Positions 8,705 through 16,901 of a DNA stretch of 64,000 nucleotides are shown piece after piece; the stretch's first letter is position 1, and every line of letters starts with the position of its first letter. Source of the stretch: Alphaproteobacteria bacterium (lineage in GTDB: Bacteria > Pseudomonadota > Alphaproteobacteria > Rhodobacterales > Rhodobacteraceae); NCBI GenBank assembly GCA_030424865.1, contig JAUHVR010000021.1:28629-92628 (forward strand), read 5' to 3'. The translations under genes and the position numbers were made by a program. The notes beneath the pieces were generated by a model. It ran no database searches and was not told the DNA's origin. It saw only the letters and a list, made by a program, of their open reading frames with translations.

Positions 8705-9069
8705 AAGGGAACAGAACCCAACGCGGTCTGACGCTGCTGGAGCTGGTGGTGGCCGTGGCGGTGTTGTCCATCGGGACCCTCGCGGCAATTCGTGCGGTGG
8801 ATCAATCGCGGGTCGGCATCGGCGATGCGATGCCGCGCATTCTGGCGCAGCACGCGGCCCGGAACCGCGCCGAAGAGCTTCGGTTTCTGGGCGCCGAGGC
8901 AGGGGCCCTGCCAGCCTCGGTTGCCATGGGGGGGCATGACTTCACGCTGGAGGTTGCTCGGCAGGGCACGGCGGCCGGATTGGTTCGCATGGACATCACC
9001 GCGCGCAGTGCGGTTGGACCCGGCGCCGTCGTGGTGACGGTCCTGCCGCCGCCGGGGGTGCTGCGATGA
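8689..9069 (+). CDS. gspI: T2SS minor pseudopilin GspI
   Basis: A 126-residue protein with cleavage site G13|LTLLE and the helix LVVAVAVLSIGTLAAIRAV, in the usual GspI position between gspH and gspJ. GspI nucleates the GspI-J-K tip complex of the pseudopilus. The start at 8689 lies inside the end of gspH, and the stop overlaps the gspJ ATG. The short length and the AARNRAEELRF segment fit GspI. Confidence 0.88.
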   Translation: MRRGVKGNRTQRGLTLLELVVAVAVLSIGTLAAIRAVDQSRVGIGDAMPRILAQHAARNRAEELRFLGAEAGALPASVAMGGHDFTLEVARQGTAAGLVRMDITARSAVGPGAVVVTVLPPPGVLR

Positions 9070-9716
9070 GGCGCGACCGCGGATTGACATTGATCGAGCT
9101 GGTGGTGGCCATGGCGCTGTTCGCGCTGATCGCCATCATGGGATTGCAGGCCATGACAGGCACCCTGCGCCTGCGAGACCGTCTGACAGAAATGGACGAC
9201 GCGGCGCACCAGGTCGGGCAGGCGCTGGCGCTGTTGCGGCATGACATGGGCGCGGCCGTGCCCATTGTCTTTCATCCGCCCGAAGGCGCGCCGCAATCAG
9301 CCTTGCATTCGGGGGGCGGAGCGCTGTCGATCTCGGTTGCGGGGCAGCCGCAGATGCCTTTTGAACGCGGCACCGGGTTGAACCGGGTGGAATGGCGGCT
9401 TGACGCGTCGGGCACCCTGACGCGGCGCGTTTGGCCCACACTTGCCCCCCTTCGCGACAGCCAACAGACGCAGGAATCGCGCGTCTTGACGGGCGTCACC
9501 GACATGGAGGTGCGCAGCTATTGGCCACAAAGGGGATGGCGACGCGGCACAAGCAGCGGCACGCTGCGCGAGGCACAGGTCAGCGGGTCGACAGACGGTG
9601 ACACGGGGCTGTCGGCGGTGATCGAGAACTACAGCGATACCCTGCCGTTGGGGCTAGAGATCACCTTGGTGACCCGCGATCACGGGCGTTTGGTCCTGGT
9701 GGAGAGCTTGCGATGA
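9066..9716 (+). CDS. gspJ: T2SS minor pseudopilin GspJ
   Basis: A 216-residue protein with a very short leader, G6|LTLIE, then a hydrophobic helix. The globular domain carries GspJ-like features: VGQALALLRHDMGAAV after the helix, and LPLGLEITLVTRDHGRLV at the C terminus. The ATG overlaps the gspI stop and the gene's own stop overlaps the gspK ATG. It is expected to form part of the pseudopilus tip with GspI and GspK. Confidence 0.9.
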   Translation: MRRDRGLTLIELVVAMALFALIAIMGLQAMTGTLRLRDRLTEMDDAAHQVGQALALLRHDMGAAVPIVFHPPEGAPQSALHSGGGALSISVAGQPQMPFERGTGLNRVEWRLDASGTLTRRVWPTLAPLRDSQQTQESRVLTGVTDMEVRSYWPQRGWRRGTSSGTLREAQVSGSTDGDTGLSAVIENYSDTLPLGLEITLVTRDHGRLVLVESLR

Positions 9717-10609
9717 CAGCGCGCGGCTTCGTCCTGGTCAACGCATTGGTGATTGTCGCGGCCTTGTCGGCGGCTGCGGTGGTCCTGCTTGCGCGGGCGG
9801 AAGCTTCGCGCACCCGGCAGGTGCAGACCCAGACCTCGGACCAGCTGGATCTCTACCTCGACAGTTTCGAGTCCCTTGTGATGACGGTTCTGACGGCGGA
9901 TGCCGCAAATGGCGCGCTGGACCACCTGGCCGAGGGATGGGCGCAACGCGACTATGATGTCACGCTGGATCGCGGGCGGGTCAATGGCCGTATCGAGGAT
10001 CTGCAGGGCCGTTTCAACATCAATTGGCTGAGCCGCCCCGATGACGACTTTGCGCGGCAGGGGTTTGCCGTCCTGGTGGCCAGTCTGGGCGTCGCGCCTC
10101 AGGTTACGGACAGGCTTGCTGCCCACCTCGGACCCTCAGGTCCGGTGGATCAGTCAGCCTACGAAGGTCGGGACCCGGCCGTGCGCATCATCGGCGGCCC
10201 ATTGGTGGTCTATGAACAACTGGCGCTGGTGCCCGGTCTTGATGCCGAAACCCTGCAACGCATGCGGCCCTACATCGCTGTCCTGCCGTCTGACAGTCCA
10301 TGGAACGTCAACACCGCCCCGCCACTTGTGCTGCAAGCCATGTTGCCGGGCATTGGATTGTCGCAGGCTCAGGTGATCGACCAGCGCCGCCGCAATGACC
10401 CATTCGGTTCGGTCGAGGCTTTCTTGTTGTCCCTCGGCGCGGATGCCGAGGGGCTGGACGAGACGCGCTTTGCCGTCGGGTCGACATGGTTCCGTGTCAG
10501 CATCACGGCGCAGCTTGATGGGGCCGACCGCACACGCCATACGGTTTTTGAGCGGCAACCGCTTCCCGATGGTGTCAGGGTGGCCTATCGTCTGGACGAC
10601 GGGACTTGA
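9713..10609 (+). CDS. gspK: T2SS minor pseudopilin GspK
   Basis: A 298-residue pseudopilin, the largest of the set as usual for GspK. The leader MTARG|FVLVNALV lacks Glu at +5, as is common for the tip pseudopilin. The large inserted domain includes INWLSRPDDDF and the helix-hairpin-helix-like segment NVNTAPPLVLQAMLPGIG typical of GspK. ATGA overlaps join it to gspJ and gspL. It probably caps the pseudopilus. Confidence 0.92.
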   Translation: MTARGFVLVNALVIVAALSAAAVVLLARAEASRTRQVQTQTSDQLDLYLDSFESLVMTVLTADAANGALDHLAEGWAQRDYDVTLDRGRVNGRIEDLQGRFNINWLSRPDDDFARQGFAVLVASLGVAPQVTDRLAAHLGPSGPVDQSAYEGRDPAVRIIGGPLVVYEQLALVPGLDAETLQRMRPYIAVLPSDSPWNVNTAPPLVLQAMLPGIGLSQAQVIDQRRRNDPFGSVEAFLLSLGADAEGLDETRFAVGSTWFRVSITAQLDGADRTRHTVFERQPLPDGVRVAYRLDDGT

Positions 10610-10626
10610 GGAAGAGACATAAGGAC

Positions 10627-11787
10627 ATGGCCGCAAAATCAGCCTTTGCCGGATTGCCGCTGGTGTCCCTCGACGCGACCGCGTCTGCCCCTCCGGGCCG
10701 ACACGTGGCGCTGGTGCCCGGGGCCGAGGCCCCACTTCTGGCGCTCGATCTGCCGCCCGGATTGAAAGGCGCCGCCCGCGAGCGCGTGGCGCGACGACAG
10801 TTGCAGGACACGCTTGGTGGCGCCGGGCTGGAGATGCGCCCCTTTGCCGGGGGCGGTCCCGACGAAAGCTGGTCGCGGGCCATCGTGGCGGAAACCCGTC
10901 GGGTCGACGACTGGCGCAAGCGCGCCGGCAAGGGGTGCCGCGCGGTTCTGCCGGATTACCTTGGTTTGCCGGCAGCGTCGGACATCTGGACCCTGTCAGC
11001 GCGCGATGGCCATGTCTCGGCGCGGCTGGGTCTGCGGGATGGTTTCAGCAGCGAAGCTGCGCTTGCAACCGAACTGCTTGCAACGGAACTGGCCGGTGCG
11101 GGGCCAAAGGCGGTCCTGGCCTTGGGCGATCTTCCGCAAGAGCTGATTGCCCTGTGTGCCCAGAACGGGGTGCGGGTGTATCACGATGCGGCGGATCTGG
11201 CGCGGGATGGGCTGCCGCAGCCGCAGGTGTTTGCGCACGGCGAACTTGCGATGGACCTGCGCGCGGATCCGCAGGCGGCAAGGGCGCGGCTCAGGCGGCG
11301 CGTGTTGCCATGGCGATGGCCCTTGGCGGCCGGTCTTGTGGCCGCGGGGCTTTGGGCCTCGGGCCACCTGATTGCCATACAGGCGATCGAGGCGGAAACC
11401 GCGCGGCAGCGTGCACAGGCGGTCGAGATTGCGCGGGCCAATTTCGTGCCTTCTGGCCCGATACTTGATGTCCGCGCACAGGTGTCGCGCGCGCTTGCCG
11501 ACCGTCAGGCCCGCATTGCTGAAGCGCAGGCCCAGGTTTCGCCCCTGACAGTTCTGTCGAACGGCGCGGTCGAGGTCTTTGCTGCAGGTGCCGAAGCCGA
11601 ACTGGTCAGTTTCGGGCCGGTCAACGGAACCACATTGACCATTCGGGTGGCTGACTTCGCAGCGTTGGACGCCCTGCTGGCGCGTCTGGCCGGGGCGGGC
11701 GTTCAGGCCGAACTGCTTGATTCCCGCGCCGGGGCGGATGAGACGGGTGTGCGTGCCGACCTGCGCCTGACGGAGGCAGCGAAATGA
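10627..11787 (+). CDS. gspL: T2SS inner-membrane platform protein GspL
   Basis: A 386-residue protein. The N-terminal ~230 residues form an actin-like cytoplasmic domain, which binds GspE in this family. One transmembrane helix follows (about 238-258, WPLAAGLVAAGLWASGHLIA), then a periplasmic ferredoxin-like domain. I chose the ATG at 10627 with GAGGAAG upstream; an in-frame TTG at 10606 overlaps the gspK stop and is possible. The stop overlaps the gspM ATG. Confidence 0.88.
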   Translation: MAAKSAFAGLPLVSLDATASAPPGRHVALVPGAEAPLLALDLPPGLKGAARERVARRQLQDTLGGAGLEMRPFAGGGPDESWSRAIVAETRRVDDWRKRAGKGCRAVLPDYLGLPAASDIWTLSARDGHVSARLGLRDGFSSEAALATELLATELAGAGPKAVLALGDLPQELIALCAQNGVRVYHDAADLARDGLPQPQVFAHGELAMDLRADPQAARARLRRRVLPWRWPLAAGLVAAGLWASGHLIAIQAIEAETARQRAQAVEIARANFVPSGPILDVRAQVSRALADRQARIAEAQAQVSPLTVLSNGAVEVFAAGAEAELVSFGPVNGTTLTIRVADFAALDALLARLAGAGVQAELLDSRAGADETGVRADLRLTEAAK

Positions 11788-12278
11788 GTGATCGCTTCAT
11801 CGAAATGCTGTTGCGCCTCGCGCCGCGTGAACGGATGCTGCTGGCGCTGATGGTCGTGGTGCTGCTGGCGGGTGCAGGCATCGGCTGGCTTTTGCCCCTG
11901 CAAGAGCGGCGCGCCGTTGCCGAGCGTGAGTTGCAGGAGGCCCGGGCCCTGACGGCTTGGGTTCAGGCGCGGGCCGATCAGGCGCAGGGGCTGCCGCAGG
12001 TGGGCGAGACCCGGGCGACCGATCCGATTGGCACCAGTGGGATCGAACAGGGGTTGATCATTGCCGGCCTGCGCGACCGTGTGCGCGGGTTGTCCAACAG
12101 CGCCGGCGGCAGCATCGAGCTGCGTTTGGAAAACGTCCGGTTCGAGCGGATGATGCAGTGGGTTTCAGCCTCGGAAGGCAGCTGGGGCTACGAGATCGAG
12201 AGCCTGCGGATCGAAAAGACCGGGGTGCCCGGACTCGTGATCGCCGATTTCAGGTTGACGCCGGGGACCGACGGTTAA
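11784..12278 (+). CDS. gspM: T2SS inner-membrane platform protein GspM
   Basis: A 164-residue protein: a short cytoplasmic tail, one transmembrane helix (MLLALMVVVLLAGAGIGWLL, about 17-36), a coiled stretch and a small periplasmic domain ending with FRLTPGT. Size, topology and position after gspL fit GspM, which partners GspL. Its TAA stop interlocks with the TAA stop of the antisense lipoprotein gene. No gspN follows. Confidence 0.88.
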   Translation: MSDRFIEMLLRLAPRERMLLALMVVVLLAGAGIGWLLPLQERRAVAERELQEARALTAWVQARADQAQGLPQVGETRATDPIGTSGIEQGLIIAGLRDRVRGLSNSAGGSIELRLENVRFERMMQWVSASEGSWGYEIESLRIEKTGVPGLVIADFRLTPGTDG

Positions 12279-12796
12279 AGCGCTTTCAGACGCACGGCGA
12301 TGCTGGCCTGACGTCCCGCAAGCGCGCCCAGCGGATCGAGCGTGGGATGGTTCTTCAGCACGTCGTCGATGGCCGTTTTCGCGGCCGACAGTTGGGCTTT
12401 TCCCAGCTCGGCTTCGCCACGTGACAGAGAGGCCAACGCCAGCTCGTGCAGGGCGGTTCCCTGAACAGCCAATGCCGCACCGCGCGCAACGCCGGACTGT
12501 GATCCGACCAGCAAGGCGGCCTGTTCCTCGGCCGCCTTCAGGTCGCCGCCGCGCAGAAGGCTGTGCGCATATTCAAGTCGGATGCGCGCGGTCAGCGGTC
12601 CGGCGGTGGGCAAAAGTCGTGCGTAGCTGCGGTTGGCCTTGGCGTAGTTGCCGCTTTCCAAAGCTGCGCGCGCGGCCAGGTACTGGGTCTTGAACCCCTT
12701 GCCCGAAGGGGCCGTTGCGGCGCTTTCGTCACAACTGGCCAATGTCACGGCCAGGATCACGCCCGCCCCGATGCGAAGGATTTGTCTTCCCGTCAT
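12275..12796 (-). CDS. TPR-type lipoprotein inserted antisense within the T2SS cluster
   Basis: A 173-residue protein starting at the ATG at 12796. It has a lipoprotein signal with lipobox LASC, which puts a lipidated Cys near residue 18. The mature part is helical with TPR-like pairs (YLAARAALESGNYAKANRSY, then IRLEYAHSLLRGGDLKAAEE). It is the only minus-strand gene between gspM and gspC, and its stop interlocks with that of gspM. Inference: it could serve as pilotin or assembly factor for the GspD secretin, as lipidated TPR proteins do in other secretin systems. That role is not shown by the sequence. A much longer upstream extension was rejected because it would precede the lipobox. Confidence 0.8.
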   Translation of the reverse strand: MTGRQILRIGAGVILAVTLASCDESAATAPSGKGFKTQYLAARAALESGNYAKANRSYARLLPTAGPLTARIRLEYAHSLLRGGDLKAAEEQAALLVGSQSGVARGAALAVQGTALHELALASLSRGEAELGKAQLSAAKTAIDDVLKNHPTLDPLGALAGRQASIAVRLKAL

Positions 12797-12894
12797 GTCC
12801 CGCCTAAACTCCGACCGCCGACAACTGCCGGATGTACCACACCCGGGGACCTGCGTCCACCGATGGGGGGCCGGCCAAAGGACCGAAGACCCGA

Positions 12895-13380
12895 ATGCGC
12901 CTGATCGCCGCCCTTTGCACACTGTCGGCTCTGGCCGCCGCCGGTTACGCCGGATACGCCCTGTGGCTGGTTTGGCAAGACCCGCTTCCGGCCGCGCAGA
13001 CCCGCTCCGCACAACCCGCTGACCCGGGTCTGGCCCTGCAGGTCGCCGAGCCGCGCGAGCCGCTGTTCTGGCCGCCGCTTTTTGGCGAACCCCAGCCGCC
13101 CAAGCCCCCGGAACCCGAGCCCCCGCAACCGCCCGAACCCAAGGAAGAACCCCAGCCGCCGCGTCCGCCGCAGCCGCCGGTTGACAGCCTGGGGTACACG
13201 CTTCAGGGGCTTGTGGCCGACGGTGACAACCGCTGGGCCATCGTTGCGCATCCGACAGGGGACCGGCTGCTGCGTGTCGGCGACACGCTGACCGATGGCG
13301 TCACCGTGGTGGCGATCGAAGCCGACGGATTGGTGCTGGACAACGGCGGAGAAGAGGCGCGTCTCGGTTTCCCAGAGTGA
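12895..13380 (+). CDS. gspC: T2SS GspC-like protein without a PDZ domain
   Basis: A 161-residue protein: an N-terminal transmembrane helix (LIAALCTLSALAAAGYAGYA, residues about 3-22), a short region, a proline-rich linker (about 62-97, PPKPPEPEPPQPP type), then a small HR-like beta domain (LQGLVADGDNRWAIVAHPTG to the end). GspC links the inner-membrane platform to the secretin through its HR domain. Here the usual C-terminal PDZ or coiled coil is missing, since the protein ends right after HR. The start at 12895 has AAGG only 15-18 nt upstream. An earlier in-frame start at 12832 was judged less likely. Confidence 0.8.
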   Translation: MRLIAALCTLSALAAAGYAGYALWLVWQDPLPAAQTRSAQPADPGLALQVAEPREPLFWPPLFGEPQPPKPPEPEPPQPPEPKEEPQPPRPPQPPVDSLGYTLQGLVADGDNRWAIVAHPTGDRLLRVGDTLTDGVTVVAIEADGLVLDNGGEEARLGFPE

Positions 13381-13519
13381 CACTTCCGCGAAAAATAACG
13401 CGTTCTGCAACTCGGGGATGCCTTTGAGGCGTCAATAGGTTATGAAAGTAACAACAAGAGGCAGGCCCGGTAACGCCGAATGGCAAAAAAAAAGGGCCTA
13501 TTGAAGTGGGACTGATGCA

Positions 13520-15451
13520 TTGAAACGCTGGATCCGGTCTTTGACGGTGATCGTGGCCTTGGCATGTGCCCTGGCAAGTGGTGCGCCGCGCGCGACCCAC
13601 GCGCAAGTGGTGCTGAACCTGCGCGACGCCGATTTGCGCAGCTTTGTCGAAATCGTGTCCGAAGCGACCGGTCGAAGCTTTGTTCTGGACCCACAGGTTC
13701 GCGGGACCGTCACGGTGCTGGCGCCGGGCAGTATCTCGCCTGCGGCGTTGTATGAAATCTTTCTCAACGTGCTGGAGCTCAATCGTCTGACCATCGTTCA
13801 GGGGGTCGAGGCAGACCGCATCGTGCCCTTGAACACCGCGCGCGAACTGACGTCAGGTCCGGCGGGGACGGGCGGCTATGAGACGCGCGTGATCGAAGTT
13901 CAGAACATGCCTCTGAACGAGGTGCTGGACGTGATCCGACCGCTGCTGCCCTCCGAAGCCGTGATCTCGACGGTCGAGGATGCCGGGTTGCTGATCCTGT
14001 CCGACCGGACGGGCAACCACAGACGGATCGAGGACCTGATTGCCCGCCTGGATGAACCCCGGGACGAAGCACCGATAGAAATGATCCGTCTGCGACAGGC
14101 GGATGCCGCAGAGGTGGCGCAGGTGATCCAGTCGATGGAGATCGCACCGCCCAACGCCAAGGTGTCGACCGACCGGCGGTCGAACGCGCTGTTGGTGTCG
14201 GGGCCCGAGGCCTTTCGCAAGCAGGTCCGTGTCCTTGTGGCGCGTCTGGACGCGCAGCGTGACACGCTGGTCAACCAGGTGGTTCAGGTCAACTACGCGG
14301 ATGCTGCCGCCCTGTCTGATGTGGTCCTGCGCAGTTTCTCGAACGAGGGCTCGCCGGGGCAGGGGGTGCGTATCGTGCCCGAGCCGCAAACCAATTCGCT
14401 GCTGATCTCGGCGCCACAGGACAAGATCGGCCCGATCATCGCCATGATCCGCCATCTGGACAAACGCCCGACACAGGTGCTGGTCGAGGCGGTGATCTTC
14501 GAGATGTCGGTGGACGGGTTTTCGGACCTGACGGTCCAGTTCGGGGCGATCCTGAATGACGCCATCATCGGTGGCGCGCAGTTCACATTGCCGGGCCGAC
14601 AGAATTTGACCAGCCTCGTCTCGGCGGTGCTGAACAACACGGCGGTTGACGTCGGCAACGGCGGCTCGGTCGGCGTGGTGCGCGGCGACAGCGACAGGGG
14701 GTTTGCTGCCTTTCTGTCGGCCATCGCCGCGACCAATTCGACCCGACTTCTGTCGACGCCGTCGATCATGACGCTGAACAATCAAGAGGCCGAAATCGTG
14801 GTGGCGCAGAACGTGCCCTTCGTGACCGGCAGCTTCAGCCAGGTCGGCCAAAGTGCCGTGGCCGAACCCTTTCAGACCATCGAGCGTCAGGACATTGGCC
14901 TGACGCTCAAGGTCACGCCTCAGATCAATGCCGACGGCACCGTGCGGCTGGTGATCGAACAAGAGGTCTCGAACCTGACGAACGCGCGCTCGTCCGCGGG
15001 CGGCGAGATCACCGCAAAACGGGCGCTGTCGACAACGGTGCTGGTCAGCGATGGCAATGTGATCATGTTGGGCGGGCTGTTGGAAGATGGTTTTGGCACG
15101 GTCTCGCAGCGGGTGCCGGGGCTGTCACGCATCCCGCTGGTGGGCGGGCTGTTCCGGGGCAAGAACGCAAGCAAGAACCAGCGTGTCCTGCTGGTCATGT
15201 TGCGGCCCCGTGTTGTGAACAGCGAAAAGGATGCCGCCCGCCTGACCCGCGAACTGGCGCGCGAAGCCAAGAAGGCCAGCCTGGCGATCCAACCGGTCGA
15301 CACTCAGAACTTTCCGCAGACACCTCTTGGGGTGTTCCCCTTTGACGGGGCGGATCTGAACCAGCCCTTTGATGCCGGTTTCATCGACGACGCGGCGCAG
15401 CGGCGCAACTATCCGCCATTGCCCAGCCGCTTGCGGTTCAACCCGAACTGA
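13520..15451 (+). CDS. gspD: T2SS outer-membrane secretin GspD
   Basis: A 643-residue secretin with a signal peptide (1 to about 29, ending THAQ) and an N0 domain (LNLRDADLRSFVEIVSEATG). N1-N3 repeats follow (DVIRPLLPSEAVIS, NALLVSGPEAFRKQVRVLV, TNSLLISAPQDKIGPIIAMI), then the secretin core with VPGLSRIPLVGGLFRG. The only possible start for this reading frame is TTG at 13520: an in-frame TGA lies at 13502-13504 and no other start codon sits between. It has only a weak ribosome-binding site, so the gene may be translated at a low rate. It lies 4 bp before gspE. Confidence 0.95.
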   Translation: MKRWIRSLTVIVALACALASGAPRATHAQVVLNLRDADLRSFVEIVSEATGRSFVLDPQVRGTVTVLAPGSISPAALYEIFLNVLELNRLTIVQGVEADRIVPLNTARELTSGPAGTGGYETRVIEVQNMPLNEVLDVIRPLLPSEAVISTVEDAGLLILSDRTGNHRRIEDLIARLDEPRDEAPIEMIRLRQADAAEVAQVIQSMEIAPPNAKVSTDRRSNALLVSGPEAFRKQVRVLVARLDAQRDTLVNQVVQVNYADAAALSDVVLRSFSNEGSPGQGVRIVPEPQTNSLLISAPQDKIGPIIAMIRHLDKRPTQVLVEAVIFEMSVDGFSDLTVQFGAILNDAIIGGAQFTLPGRQNLTSLVSAVLNNTAVDVGNGGSVGVVRGDSDRGFAAFLSAIAATNSTRLLSTPSIMTLNNQEAEIVVAQNVPFVTGSFSQVGQSAVAEPFQTIERQDIGLTLKVTPQINADGTVRLVIEQEVSNLTNARSSAGGEITAKRALSTTVLVSDGNVIMLGGLLEDGFGTVSQRVPGLSRIPLVGGLFRGKNASKNQRVLLVMLRPRVVNSEKDAARLTRELAREAKKASLAIQPVDTQNFPQTPLGVFPFDGADLNQPFDAGFIDDAAQRRNYPPLPSRLRFNPN

Positions 15452-15455
15452 GCGC

Positions 15456-16901
15456 ATGAGCACCCGTCTGCCCTTTGCCTTTGCCCGCGACACCCAGGTG
15501 GCGGTCGATGGCGCGCGCCTGATCCTTGGACCGGGTGCAACGTCCAACGGGATACGCGAAGCGCGGCGGCGGGCCGGGCGACCCCTGCAGCCCGTGCGCG
15601 AGACCCAGGCCGGGTTCGAGGCCGCCCTTGCACGGCTCTACCAGGAAGACGGCGGCGGGGCAGAGGACGACCTGTCCTTTGATCTTGAGGACGCGGCAGC
15701 CGGGGCACATCAAGAGCGGGACCTGCTGGAGGATGCCGAGGACGCGCCGGTCATCCAACTGGTCAATCAACTCTTGCGGCGTGCGGTGACAGCAGGGGCC
15801 TCGGACCTGCATGTCGAACCCTACGAAGGCGGTCTGCGTGCGCGCATTCGCGTCGACGGGTTCCTGCAGACCATTCTCGACCGCTCGGACGTGCCGGTGA
15901 AACGGATCGTCTCGCGGCTCAAGGTCATGGCCGGGTTGGACATTGCCGAAACACGCCTGCCGCAGGACGGGCGCATCCCGCTGCGCATGGGCGGGCGGCA
16001 GATCGACACGCGGGTCAGCTCGCTGCCCGGCAACTACGGCGAGCGGGTGGTGCTGCGGATCCTCGACCGGTCTTCGGGGCTGATGCCGCTTGATGCATTG
16101 GGACTGAGCCCCGCACAGATCACGCTGCTGGAACGCCTGAGCGCCATGCCCAACGGGATCATCCTGGCGACGGGGCCGACGGGGTCGGGCAAGACCACAA
16201 CACTGTATTCCCTGCTCAAGCTCGCCAATCGCGATGAACGCAACATCGTCACCGTCGAGGATCCGATCGAATACGATCTGCCCGGCGTGTCGCAATCGCA
16301 GATCAACGCCGAGATCGGTATGACCTTTGCAGCTGGTCTGCGCGCCACCCTGCGGCAAGACCCGGACGTGATCCTTGTCGGCGAAATCCGTGACACCGAA
16401 ACCGCCAGCGTCGCCGCCCAGGCCGCACTGACGGGGCACCTCGTGTTTTCGTCGCTGCATGCCAACGGCTCGGTCGGTGCGGTGGTGCGATTGCGGGATC
16501 TGGGGCTCGACAACTTCCTGATTGCCTCGACCCTGCGTGGGGTGATTGCGCAACGGCTTTTGCGGCGGCTCTGCCCGGACTGCCGGCAGCCCCATGCGCC
16601 AAGCCCGGCCGAGGCCGCCTATTTCGATCGGCAGGATCTGCCGCTTCCGCTGCGGATCTACGACGCCAAGGGCTGCGAGGCCTGCAATGGCACCGGCTAT
16701 TCGGGCCGTGTCGGCATCTTTGAAATGCTCGAGGTTGGCGAAGAGTTGCGCGCCGGGATCGACCGGGGCCTGCCCGAGACCGAACTCAAGCACATGGCGC
16801 TGAGCGCCTCGGAGACGCTGATCGGGCAGGGGCTGAGCGAGGTGGCGCAGGGCCGAACCAGTCTGGCCGAAGCGCTGCGGGTTGTGGGGGACGTGGCGTG
16901 A
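15456..16901 (+). CDS. gspE: T2SS ATPase GspE
   Basis: A 481-residue cytoplasmic secretion ATPase. An N1E/N2E-like region (about 1-100) is followed by the ATPase core: Walker A GPTGSGKTTTLYS near residue 240, Asp box VEDPIEY, Walker B ILVGEIRDTETA, and His box TGHLVFSSLHANG. The tetracysteine zinc module (CPDC ... CEAC, about 370-410) separates GspE from PilT-type ATPases. I chose the ATG at 15456, 4 bp after the gspD stop; the open frame upstream lies inside gspD. It powers pseudopilus assembly through GspL/F. Confidence 0.95.
   Translation: MSTRLPFAFARDTQVAVDGARLILGPGATSNGIREARRRAGRPLQPVRETQAGFEAALARLYQEDGGGAEDDLSFDLEDAAAGAHQERDLLEDAEDAPVIQLVNQLLRRAVTAGASDLHVEPYEGGLRARIRVDGFLQTILDRSDVPVKRIVSRLKVMAGLDIAETRLPQDGRIPLRMGGRQIDTRVSSLPGNYGERVVLRILDRSSGLMPLDALGLSPAQITLLERLSAMPNGIILATGPTGSGKTTTLYSLLKLANRDERNIVTVEDPIEYDLPGVSQSQINAEIGMTFAAGLRATLRQDPDVILVGEIRDTETASVAAQAALTGHLVFSSLHANGSVGAVVRLRDLGLDNFLIASTLRGVIAQRLLRRLCPDCRQPHAPSPAEAAYFDRQDLPLPLRIYDAKGCEACNGTGYSGRVGIFEMLEVGEELRAGIDRGLPETELKHMALSASETLIGQGLSEVAQGRTSLAEALRVVGDVA

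Noticed and set aside
9713..12278. A gspN gene in the T2SS operon
   Set aside because: gspM is followed directly by the antisense lipoprotein and then gspC; no GspN-like sequence was seen.
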